Source: Schaalia georgiae DSM 6843 (GTDB taxonomy: Bacteria; Actinomycetota; Actinomycetes; Actinomycetales; Actinomycetaceae). Taken from it: a stretch of DNA of 64,000 bases. Below, one piece after another: positions 35,301 through 45,564 of this stretch; the first letter of the stretch is position 1, and each line of letters starts with the position of its first letter. The position numbers and the translations under genes were made by a program. The notes under the pieces were generated by a model. It ran no database searches. It had not been told where the DNA came from and worked only from the letters and a program-made list of their open reading frames with translations. Location: contig NZ_KE386870.1 in the NCBI RefSeq assembly GCF_000429245.1, forward strand, positions 434,740 through 498,739, given 5' to 3'.

Positions 35301-38300
35301 AGCAGGCCCTCGATGACCGGGTAGTCGTCGTGGATGGCGCTGCCCAGAGCCGCGTAGATCGCCGGCCACGCGGGCCCGAGCAGGGCGTCGGGCGCCCACG
35401 CCGCCAACTCGTAGGACGCGGGCAGTGCGGCGCCCGTCGCCTCGGCGTGGTCGAAACCGAGCGCGGGCGCGAGCGTGAAGGAGTAGTGGGCCTCGCCGAA
35501 CTCGGAGCGCTCGGAGGGGGCCATGACGGGCAGCGCCTCGACGCGGTCGCCGGCCACCGACGTGGAGCCCACGCCCGCGGTGGCGGCCAGCATCGCGTAC
35601 ATGTGCTCGGGCAGGCGCGCCTCGTCGATGACGGGCACGGCGCCGTCCTCCCCGGTCAGGGTCAGGGGGAAGACCAGCTCCCGCACCGCGTGCTTCTCAG
35701 CGCCGCGCGGATCGGAGTCCCACGCGGTGTCGAGGTGGATGACGAAGTCCACGCCCGCCTCGCTCCGGCGGATCTCGACCGTTTCCTCGTCGAGGACCGC
35801 GGCGGGGTTGGTCATGAGGTGCCCGGTCCACGAGATGAAGGGCACGTGGCGCAGCCACTCGTCCTCACTGGCGGCCGCGCGCCCGTTGCCCAGGCGCGAG
35901 GCGGCGGCGGCCGGTTCGGCGCCCCGCGAGGCCAGTCGCGAGGCGGCGGCGGCCGGTTCGGCGCCCCGCGAGGCCAGTCGCGAGGCGGCGGCCCCCTCGA
36001 AGCGCCCCAGCAGCTCGGCGACGGGCTCGTCGACGCGGTCGATGCCCGCGACCGACACGGGGCCGGGGATGATACGGACCTGGTCGGCGTCGTAGCGCTC
36101 GTCCTGGGCCTGCCACAGGCAGTCCTGCCCCCACCAGCGGATCAGGTCGTCATCGAGGACCGGCACGAAGGGCATCGGCTTGGGGTAGGAGCGGCACAGG
36201 GCCGGGAACCACGCGGAGTCGATGGGCGTGACGAAGGTCGTCTCGGCGTTCGGGTACGCCGCCAGGAGGCGGTCGACGGCCTCGTGGGCGTTCGCGGCGT
36301 CGTCCGCGGTGGGGAAGAGGGTGGGGACCTCGCCGTGGTCGACGGGCGCCAGGCGCGCCTCGACCCGCTGGAGGAGGTCGTGGAAGCGGATCTGCCACGT
36401 GGGGTCCACCCACGGGAACGACAGGTCGGCGAAACGGCGGACCCACTGCGCGTAGGTCATCTCCTCCAGGTCGCCGAAGTAGGGCTTGGCGGTGTGGGAG
36501 AGGATCTCGACGATCTCGTCCTTGCGGGCGCGCACCTGGGCGCCGTCGGAGCCGATCTCGGCGATGATGCGGGCGGCGGCCGCGGCCGCGTTCGCCACCT
36601 CGTGCATGTCGGCGCGCAGGTGGGACAGGCCCGAGGTCATGCCGCCGCGGCTGGCGCCCTCGCCGACCCAGCCGCGCGAGTCGTCGTCGGCGCCCACGCC
36701 CGGGGTCGCGACGAGCAGCTCCTTGACGGCGCGGGTCGTCTGGGCCTCCTTGGTCGTCATGGCGGCGGTGCCCACCAGGACGCCATCGACGGGCATGGGC
36801 GGGCGCCCGTGGCGCTTCGACCAGTCACCGGTGAGGAAGTCGGCTGCCCGCTCGGGCGTGCCGATGCCGCCCCCCACGGCCAGGACGATGTTGTCCTGGG
36901 CGCGCAGTTGGGCGTAGGTGGCCAGCAGCAGGTCGGACAGGTCCTCCCACGAGTGGTGGCCGCCGGAGTGGCCGTCCTCGACCTGCACGATGATCTTCGT
37001 CGGGGCGGCGTCGCGGGCGATGGCGATGACCTTGCGGATCTGGTCCACGGTGCCCGGCTTGAAGACGACGTAGGGGAAGCCGTCGGCGCGCAACTGCTCG
37101 ATGAGGGCGAGGGCCTCGTCGTGCTCGGGGATGCCCGCGGAGATGACGACCCCGTCGATGGGGGCGCCGGAGGCCCGCGAGCGCGACACGATGCGCGCCT
37201 GCCCGAATTGGAGGTTCCACAGGTAGCGGTCCAGGAACATCGAGTTGAACTCGGCGGTGTGGCCGGGGCGCAGCTGGGCGCGCAGCCCGGCGAGGTTCTC
37301 GTTGTAGACCTCCTCGGTGACCTGGCCGCCGCCGGCCATCTCCGCCCAGAACCCGGCGTTCGCCGCGGCCGCGACGATCCCCGGGGCGACGGTGGTGGGG
37401 GTCATTCCCGCGAGGAGGACGGGGGAGCGGCCGGTCAGGCGCGAGAAGCGCGTGTCGACGACGGTGCGCCCGTCGGGCAGGGTGATCAGGCCGGGGCGCA
37501 GTGCCGACCAGTCGGCGGGGGCGGCGGGCTCCCACCCGGGGGTGGCGGCCCGGTCGCGGTCGGCCTGGGTGCCCAGGGCGAGCACGCCCACGCCGGTGCC
37601 GTCCACCAGGTTGCGGGTCATACGCACGGTCGTGGCGCCGGGGCCCAGGTCGAGGAGCCACTTGGCCCCGGCCTCGACGCCCTCGCCGACCTGGGCGGGC
37701 CAGTCCACGGTGCCCACGAGCACGGCGGAGGCCAGGGACTCGGCGAGCGCGGCGTCGATGCCGCACTGGGAGGCCCACTGGCGGACCTGGTCGAGGGCGG
37801 AGGAGAGCAGGGGGGAGTGGAAGGGGACGTGCACGGGCAGGAACTCGCACACGGGCTCCAGCGGGCGGCCGCCGACCTGGTGGGCGTCGTGGGCCGCCTT
37901 GTCTGCGGCTCCCGCGCGCTCGGCGGCGGCGACCAGGGCGGCGAGGTCCGCAGGTGCGCCGGAGACCACGTGGGCGTCCGTGTCGTTGCGCAGGGCGACG
38001 GACAGGGGGTACTGCGTCGTGGTCAACTGGGAGATCAGGGAGGCCAGGAGCGCGTCCGACACGCCCCGCACCGACACCATATAAGTGGCGCCGTCGGCGT
38101 GGGCGGCCCGCAGCCGGCGGGTCTGGCGCGCGGCGGCCGCGCCGATGAGGCGCGCGAGGGCGAAGACCGTGGCGGCCCGCGCCTCGTCGCCGTCGATCCA
38201 CGCGCGCGCGGCCTCCACGCCGAGCACGCCCTGCGAGTGGCCCTCGAAGGCGACGGGCGGGTGCGAGGCGAAGTCCACGCCTGCGCGCGACAGGTCCATG

Positions 38301-38620
38301 AGCGCCCCCAGCTGGGACAGGACGATGCCCGGGACGGACAGGGCCGCCTCGTCGGGCCCGCCGCCGCGGCGCGCCACCGCCGGCTCGCCCGCGGCGGCGG
38401 GCAGCGAGAAGGGCAGGGAGGCCACGGACTGGGTCGCCAGCTCGCGGCGCACGGGCGAGAGCAGGTCGTCGGAGGCTGCGAGGACGCGCCCGAGGAGGGC
38501 GGCGATCTCCGGGTCGTGGGCGACCTCGTCAAGGCCCTCGCGCCACGGGGTGGCCTGTCCGGCGAAGACCATCGCGTAAGGGGTGGAAGACAGGGATGAG
38601 AGGAAGGACGGCATGTTCAT
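29345..38620 (-). CDS. fas: Type I fatty acid synthase, multifunctional
   Basis: A 3091-aa bacterial FAS-I, the size of mycobacterial and corynebacterial Fas. Domain order: acetyl/acyltransferase 1-380 (GHSQG, Ser129); enoyl reductase about 390-850 (LLAGMTPTTVAPGIV); dehydratase about 915-1330 (NPIHTSYAAA); malonyl/palmitoyl transferase about 1360-1700 (GHSLGEY, Ser1433); acyl carrier domain with SLTNGVSSRRNQLL, pantetheine serine at 1822/1823; ketoreductase about 2110-2400 (VVTGMTPASIGG); ketosynthase about 2600-3050 (GACATA with Cys2728, SKHDTSTN, GHAKGG). A tandem 14-residue repeat lies between reductase and dehydratase. Two in-frame ATGs (38620, 38614) follow only a weak GAAAGA. It makes C16-C18 acyl-CoA from acetyl- and malonyl-CoA. 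Confidence 0.98.
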   Translation of the reverse strand: MNMPSFLSSLSSTPYAMVFAGQATPWREGLDEVAHDPEIAALLGRVLAASDDLLSPVRRELATQSVASLPFSLPAAAGEPAVARRGGGPDEAALSVPGIVLSQLGALMDLSRAGVDFASHPPVAFEGHSQGVLGVEAARAWIDGDEARAATVFALARLIGAAAARQTRRLRAAHADGATYMVSVRGVSDALLASLISQLTTTQYPLSVALRNDTDAHVVSGAPADLAALVAAAERAGAADKAAHDAHQVGGRPLEPVCEFLPVHVPFHSPLLSSALDQVRQWASQCGIDAALAESLASAVLVGTVDWPAQVGEGVEAGAKWLLDLGPGATTVRMTRNLVDGTGVGVLALGTQADRDRAATPGWEPAAPADWSALRPGLITLPDGRTVVDTRFSRLTGRSPVLLAGMTPTTVAPGIVAAAANAGFWAEMAGGGQVTEEVYNENLAGLRAQLRPGHTAEFNSMFLDRYLWNLQFGQARIVSRSRASGAPIDGVVISAGIPEHDEALALIEQLRADGFPYVVFKPGTVDQIRKVIAIARDAAPTKIIVQVEDGHSGGHHSWEDLSDLLLATYAQLRAQDNIVLAVGGGIGTPERAADFLTGDWSKRHGRPPMPVDGVLVGTAAMTTKEAQTTRAVKELLVATPGVGADDDSRGWVGEGASRGGMTSGLSHLRADMHEVANAAAAAARIIAEIGSDGAQVRARKDEIVEILSHTAKPYFGDLEEMTYAQWVRRFADLSFPWVDPTWQIRFHDLLQRVEARLAPVDHGEVPTLFPTADDAANAHEAVDRLLAAYPNAETTFVTPIDSAWFPALCRSYPKPMPFVPVLDDDLIRWWGQDCLWQAQDERYDADQVRIIPGPVSVAGIDRVDEPVAELLGRFEGAAASRLASRGAEPAAAASRLASRGAEPAAAASRLGNGRAAASEDEWLRHVPFISWTGHLMTNPAAVLDEETVEIRRSEAGVDFVIHLDTAWDSDPRGAEKHAVRELVFPLTLTGEDGAVPVIDEARLPEHMYAMLAATAGVGSTSVAGDRVEALPVMAPSERSEFGEAHYSFTLAPALGFDHAEATGAALPASYELAAWAPDALLGPAWPAIYAALGSAIHDDYPVIEGLLNAVHLDHSMTLVAPPERLVADGVRSIDVVSHVAAVDESSSGRIVTVALELTSGGEPIGTTQERFAIRGRATGNRAPAEAAPFGGASIEVVDTPRSVLRRVSVQAPDDMTPFAIVSGDYNPIHTSYAAARVAGMDAPLVHGMWLSATAQHAAQAAVAGDAGAHLAGWTYSMYGTVDLNDQVEITVERVGRVVGGGLSLEVTCRIDKQVVSRASACTFAPKVAYVYPGQGIQSPGMGLDERAKSKAVDEVWRRADAHTRSAMGFSILAIVRDNPTEIVARGVTYRHPEGVLNLTQFTQVALATLAIGQTARLREEGVLVPGSAFAGHSLGEYDALAAYAEVFPLETVLDLVFQRGSTMHSLVPRDERGRSNYRMGALRPNQFGVDDAHVVEYVASVAEASGEFLQIVNFNLAGQQYAVAGTVAGLKALEEDSSRRAREAGGKRPFMYVPGIDVPFHSTVLRNGVADFRQKVDERIPDEVDPGRLVGRYIPNLVARPFELTREFAQSILDVVPSEEVRRLLEEPGAWEAAVAEPGRLARTLLIELLCWQFASPVRWIETQRVLLSSGEAAPGVEGMAVDEVVEVGLGAAPTLANLAARTLGQPEFSASRTEVFNVQRDEARVLRTDVAVIEDEEEEEVEAPPAAPAAPAQPAPAPAAAPAAEAAAPAPAPGGASGADVADEPFTASSAIRALLALSAKIRLDEVGDSDTTESLTNGVSSRRNQLLMDMSAELGLNSIDGAGEADVRTLCATVDKAAKGYKPFGAVLSEAVKERTRKLFGAAGAKASRIGERVTGTWQLGGGWASHVTIEIVLGTREGASTRDGDLATLPVEAPSNAAGVDALIDAAVQSVAARLGVSVSLPSSGGASGGGVVDSAALDAFAETVTGDAGVLAKVARTILSDLGLDAPAQVEDEDEDASRVLDAVAAELGSGWADLVEPRFEAQRAVLLDDRWASAREDVARFGAEGVLTETASFVGAGRAVAEQAAWWASRFEEEGDARAARMRGIAEEALSDASALPHASDVAVVTGMTPASIGGAVVAGLLAGGATVVATSSSVSPARLDFAKRLYREHAAAGARLWLVPANLASYRDVDALAEWIGTEQTKSVGADVVVTKEALVPTLFYPFAAPRVSGTLADAGPASENQFRLLLWSVERSIAALARIGSDTHADHRLHVVLPGSPNRGIFGGDGAYAEAKASFDAIATRWASEPVWGQRVSIAHPRIGWVRGTGLMGGNDPMVAAVEAAGVRTWSTQEMAEQLLALSSADVRARAAEAPVDADLTGGLDSSIDLRALRAQAAAQATPADDAEPVATVSALPSPAQTSVTHVDPAQWGATTASLDDTIVIVGHGEVGPWGSARTRVQAELGIHTDGTVELTPAGVLELAWMTGLLTWSDTPVGGWYDKDDQLVPESEIFERYRNEVVARSGVRFFHDDGPLHDGHTPEAAVVFLDRDITFTVDDEAEARSYADEDPQFSIASQTAFGEWQVTRKAGAQVRVPRRATLNRRIGGLFPTDFDPARWGIPASMLDSIDPIAVWNLVSAVDAFVSAGFSPAELLRFVHPADLACTQGTGFGGMRSMHKLFVDRFLGEEYPQDILQETLPNVVAAHTMQSYIGGYGSMINPVGACATAAVSIEEGVDKIAAHKADFVVAGAIDDIQVESIVGFGSMNATANSQELLDRGISPRFVSRANDRRRGGFVEAQGGGTVLLTRASVAVEMGLPVLAVVAHAQTFADGAHTSIPAPGLGALAVARGGASSPLARSLAALGVGVDDVAFVSKHDTSTNANDPNESDLHTRVGRALGRSAGNPLLVVSQKTLTGHAKGGACVFQVGGIIDAFRCGVIPANIALDCVDDKMEQYAPLVWLRSPLDLSARGPVRAAFATSLGFGHVSGFLALVHPGAFEAVVERETGSEALARWRSASDARLRAGSRHFEMGMLGHAPLFEPVDARRLPDDPALGAAGDPHEVEAQMLLDPRARLGADGYYHLPDQQ
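35897..35993 (-). repeat. In-frame 42-bp tandem repeat inside fas
   Basis: Two identical 42-bp units (35897-35938, 35939-35980) plus a partial third encode ASRLASRGAEPAAA repeats at about residues 876-908 of Fas. The unit length is a multiple of 3, so copy-number change would lengthen or shorten a linker without breaking the frame. Confidence 0.9.
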
Positions 38621-38660
38621 TCTTTCAATCGGGGACGGGAAGACGGGTGGCGCGCGGGCC

Positions 38661-40213
<1,553 letters not shown>

Positions 40214-40217
<4 letters not shown>

Positions 40218-42004
40218 TGGTCCTCCTGGCCGGCGGCCTCGATGTGGCAGATGAGGGCTCCCGCTCCGACGGTGTCGCCCTGGCGGACGCCCAGGCCCGT
40301 GACGACGCCGGAGCGCGTGGCCAGGAGCGGTTTCTCCATCTTCATCGCCTCCAGGACGGCCACCAGCTGGCCCTCCTCGACGCGGTCGCCGTTGGAGGCG
40401 GCCAAGGAGACGACGATGGCCTGCATGGGCGAGACGATGTCGCCGGGGTTCCCCTGGGCGGGGGCGGCGGGCGCGGACTGGGCGGGTGCGCGCCGGTGGG
40501 AGCGCAGGGGCTGGGACGGGCGGGGCGCCGGCGAGGGGGCCGAGAACATGCCCTCGGGCAGGGTGAGGGTCATGCGGCGACCGTCTAGCTCGATGACGTA
40601 GGTCTGGCGCGGCAGGTCCCGCGTGCCCTCTGCCTCCGCCGGGCCCGACAGGTGGGAGTAGTCGTGCTGGGGCGCGAAGACGGTCTCGAACCACCGGGTG
40701 GACACGGTGAACCCCCCGACCCCGCAGAAGTCGGGGTCGGTGATGATGTCGCGGTAGACGGGCACGGGCGTGGGGACGCCGTGGACGGAGAACTCGGCGA
40801 GGGCGCGGCGGGCCCGCGCCAGGGCGTGCTCGCGGTCGGAGCCGGTGACGATGATCTTGGCGATCATGGAGTCGAAGGCCGTTTGGACGGCGTCGCCGGC
40901 CTCGATGCCGAGTTCGAGGCGGATCCCGGGCCCGAGGGGCCAGTGCACCTCGTCGAGGCGCCCGGCGCTGGGGGTGAGGTCCGCGGCGGGGTCCTCGGAG
41001 GTGACGCGGAACTCGAAGGAGTGGCCGCGCGGGGGCGGGGGAGGGGTGAGGGTGAGGCCCTGGGCGACGCGGATCTGCTCGCGCACCAGGTCGATTCCGG
41101 TGACCTCCTCGGAGACGGGGTGCTCGACTTGGAGGCGGGGGTTGACCTCGAGGAACCAGATGGAGCCGTCGGGCTCGAGGAGGAACTCGCAGGTGCCCAC
41201 GCCGACGTAGCCGACGTGCTCGAACAGGGCGCGGGACCATTCGACGAGGCGCTCGTGGGCGCCTTCGGGCAGGAAGGGCGCGGGCGCCTCCTCCACGAGC
41301 TTCTGGTTGCGGCGCTGCACGGAGCAGTCGCGCGTGGAGATGACGTGGAAGTTGCCGTGGGAGTCGCGGGCGCTCTGGGTCTCGACGTGGCGGGCGACCT
41401 CGACGAAGCGCTCGACGAAGTGGGCGCCGAGGTCGGCGGGGTCGGTGTGGCGGGCGAAGAACAGGTCGAGGTCGGCGTTCGAGCGCACGACGGTGATGCC
41501 GCGCCCGCCGCCGCCGTCGGCGCGCTTGAGGACCACGGGGTATCCGTGCTCGGCGATGAAGCCCTCGACTTCGGCGCGGGCGGTGACGGGCTCGGAGAGG
41601 CCGGGGACGGGGGCGACCCCGCACGCCTGGGCGACCCTGCGGGCGCTGATCTTGTCGCCGAGGGCCTCGATGACCCCGGGGGCGGGGCCGATCCACGCGA
41701 TCCCGGTGTTCTCGATGGCGCGCGCGAACTCGGGGTTCTCGGAGAGGAAGCCGTACCCGGGGTGGATGGCGTCGGCACCGGACTCCACTGCGATCTGGAG
41801 GAGCTTGTCGGCGCTGAGGTAGGTGCTCGCCGCGTCGTCCCCGTCGAGGGCGAGGGCGAGGTCCGCCTCGCGGGTGTGGGGCGCCGTCATGTCCTGGTCG
41901 GCGTAGACGGCGACGGTGGAGATGCCCATGTCCTTCGCGGTGCGGATGACGCGCAGGGCGATTTCGCCGCGGTTGGCGACGAGGATTCTGTTGATCGTTC
42001 GCAC
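40214..42004 (-). CDS. accA: Acyl-CoA carboxylase alpha subunit (biotin carboxylase plus biotin carrier)
   Basis: A 596-aa fusion. The biotin carboxylase (1-450) begins RILVANRGEIALRVIRTAKD and has the ATP-grasp loop GGGGRGITVV and RLQVEHPVSEEVTG. An Ala/Pro-rich linker lies around 500-525. The C-terminal biotinyl domain has EAMKM with biotin acceptor Lys555. The start codon is GTG at 42004 after AAGGAACGAAAG. It lies 27 nt behind birA, whose product would biotinylate it. This is the actinobacterial AccA3-like arrangement. Confidence 0.95.
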
Positions 42005-42031
42005 GGTACTTTCGTTCCTTGTGGGTGGGCG

Positions 42032-42892
42032 CTACGCGCGGTGCTTGCCGTTGGCGATGGGGGTCACGTCCCCGGCGGACACATCGGTGGTGGTGCCGTC
42101 GTCGAGGAGCACCACGAGGGTGCCGATGGGGCTCAGCGCCGTCGCGGTGCCCTCCAGCTGCGGCGCGCCCGTGGGGTCGGTGGGGTCGGCGACGCCGATG
42201 CGCGAGCCGATGGTGGCGCAGCGGGTCGTGGCCTCGTGGGCGAGCCCGCTGGCGATGGGGTCGCCGTCGGCGTTGATGAGCCCGGTGATGCGCCGGTCGA
42301 GGCCGACGAGGATGTCGGCGAGCAGCGCCAGGGCGGTGCCCCGTGGCGAGGCGGCGGCCTCCTGGTCGCCCTCGAGGCTGAGGGCGGTGGCTTCTGGGGT
42401 GGGCCGCTCGCCGTCGGTCATGGAGATGTTGACGCCGTAGCCGATGACGAAGGTGTTGACGAAGGGGGACGAGGCGGGGGCGACTTCGCCCAGGATCCCG
42501 CAGATTTTGCGCTTGCCGTCGACGCACACGTCGTTGGGCCACTTGGTGTGGGTGGCGCGGCCCAGGGGCGCCAGGCGCGCGTCCACGGCGTCGCGGACCG
42601 CCAGGGCGCAGGCGTGGATGAGCCAGCCGGAGGAGGCCAGCGCCAGGGAGGTGGGCAGTGAGAGGATGGTGGAGGCGGTGAGCCCCTTGCCGGGCGCCGA
42701 GGTCCATGTGCGCGTCAGGCGCCCGCGCCCGGCCGTCTGCTCGGCGGCGACGACGGTCGTCATGTGCGGCGTGGGGGTGGCCGGGTCGGTGATGAGTTCG
42801 ACGGCCAGGGAGTTCGTCGAGGGGGTCGAGGCGATGTGGTAGACCGGCGCGTTGACGCGGGGGTCGAGGGGGATGCGTTGGAGTCCGTCCAT
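42032..42892 (-). CDS. birA: Biotin-[acetyl-CoA carboxylase] ligase (group I)
   Basis: The 286-aa ligase attaches biotin to the AccA carrier domain through biotinyl-AMP. The catalytic core shows STNSLA, the biotinyl-AMP loop GRGRLTRTWTSAPGKGL and KWPNDVCVDGKRKICGILGE. A C-terminal SH3-like domain is at about 225-286. There is no N-terminal winged helix, so it is not the repressor type. ATG 42892 follows GAGAGGAG. First gene of the birA-accA-accD-fas-acpS operon. Confidence 0.95.
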   Translation of the reverse strand: MDGLQRIPLDPRVNAPVYHIASTPSTNSLAVELITDPATPTPHMTTVVAAEQTAGRGRLTRTWTSAPGKGLTASTILSLPTSLALASSGWLIHACALAVRDAVDARLAPLGRATHTKWPNDVCVDGKRKICGILGEVAPASSPFVNTFVIGYGVNISMTDGERPTPEATALSLEGDQEAAASPRGTALALLADILVGLDRRITGLINADGDPIASGLAHEATTRCATIGSRIGVADPTDPTGAPQLEGTATALSPIGTLVVLLDDGTTTDVSAGDVTPIANGKHRA

Positions 42893-43218
42893 GTGCGCTC
42901 CTCTCGTTGGGGGTCTTCTGGCCGTGGGCACACTGCTGGCCACGGAATTGGTTCAAAGTTTGTCGGAAAGAGTGGACCTACGCTTCCGGAGGTTCAATAG
43001 TTGAACAGTTCGCGCCAAACCATTACGGTGCCGTAACCAGTGGCGATGCCAGTGCGGGAGCCGAATGCGCGAGCCGCCCCCGGTGGGGTGTGAGATCAGG
43101 ATCACCGGGGCGGGTGTGGGATGACTCCCAACGGCATCCGGCGCCTCGTCGGTACCATTGACAGCGAAAGCGCGCCCGCCCAGGCCGGCGCACAGCAGCC
43201 AACCCCGAACGGAGAGAC
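42893..43218. promoter_or_regulatory. Divergent promoter region with two palindromes
   Basis: A 326-nt space between the lipogenic operon (minus) and ettA (plus). Perfect inverted repeats are GTTCAA-TAG-TTGAAC at 42992-43006 and TTACGG-TG-CCGTAA at 43023-43036. They lie 100-145 nt upstream of birA and are candidate operators for control of fatty acid synthesis. TACCAT near 43153 may be the ettA -10 box. Confidence 0.5.
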
Positions 43219-44901
<1,683 letters not shown>

Positions 44902-45235
44902 GTGCGGGAGGGGGGCGGGCCGCGGGGCCCGGCCCCCTCGGCGTCGACGGGGCTGTCCCGCCCGCTTCCCTCGGCGTCGATGGGGCTGGTGCGCCGGGCC
45001 CCTTCGGCGTCGACGGCGGCAGTCGTCCCCGCGCCCGCGCCGCTGTGCCGTCGTGCCGTCGCGCCCGGAGGGTATTGGGCGGAGGCCCCGAACCCACCAC
45101 CGACCCCAGCACCGCGCCGCCGCGCCCGGAGGGTATTGGGGCGCGCCGGTTTCCCCATAGTGTTGCCTTTCTCGCAGTCCACACGTAGAGTGTGACTCGT
45201 GTCGCAGTCGAGAGCAGTGCGACGGAAGGGGAATC
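44902..45235. other. Intergenic region with short direct repeats
   Basis: Three copies of a CCCTCGGCGTCGACGGGGCT-like segment (about 44935, 44969, 45001; about 33-bp period) and two copies of GCGCCCGGAGGGTATTGGG (about 45061 and 45123). No gene. GGAAGGGG at the right end is the ribosome site of the next gene. Confidence 0.6.
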
Positions 45236-45520
45236 ATGGAGACAGCACAAGAGCTCATCGAGGCGCTCGGAGGCAGGGAGAATATCGTTGACATCGAGCC
45301 GTGCCTCATGCGCATCCGCGTCGAGGTGAGGACCCAGCGCGCAGTCGCGGAGAACGGCCTGCGCCTGCCGGAGATCCTCGCAGTCGTGCGCTCGGGGGCC
45401 TACGTGCAGCTGGTCGCGGGTTTGAAGACGGAGGAGATCGCGGCCGACATGAAGAGCCGCGTCGCCAATGTGCCCCATGGCACACGCACGGGCCCCGTGG
45501 GGGAGTCGGTCTCCGCGTAG
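45236..45520 (+). CDS. PTS EIIB-like protein (glucose/N-acetylglucosamine type)
   Basis: A 94-aa stand-alone IIB domain: ETAQELIEALGGRENIVDIE followed by Cys23 and MRIRVEV, the position of the phosphocysteine. The family consensus C-x-T-R-L-R is changed to C-L-M-R-I-R. A separate IIB of the same type lies at 48353-48583. No IIC is present here. ATG follows GGAAGGGG. malQ starts 45 nt downstream but has its own likely -10 (TAATACT), so co-transcription is uncertain. Confidence 0.8.
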   Translation: METAQELIEALGGRENIVDIEPCLMRIRVEVRTQRAVAENGLRLPEILAVVRSGAYVQLVAGLKTEEIAADMKSRVANVPHGTRTGPVGESVSA

Positions 45521-45564
45521 AATTAATACTGATCACATCACGACCCCGAAGGCTGAGGTTCGCA

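Noticed and set aside
34142..38599. 1485-codon plus-strand open frame opposite fas
   Set aside because: Shadow of the fas coding strand with low-complexity composition. fas motifs are intact along the whole length.
42032..42955. Longer birA starting upstream of 42892
   Set aside because: In-frame upstream starts lack a ribosome site. ATG 42892 has GAGAGGAG and the normal BirA N-terminus.
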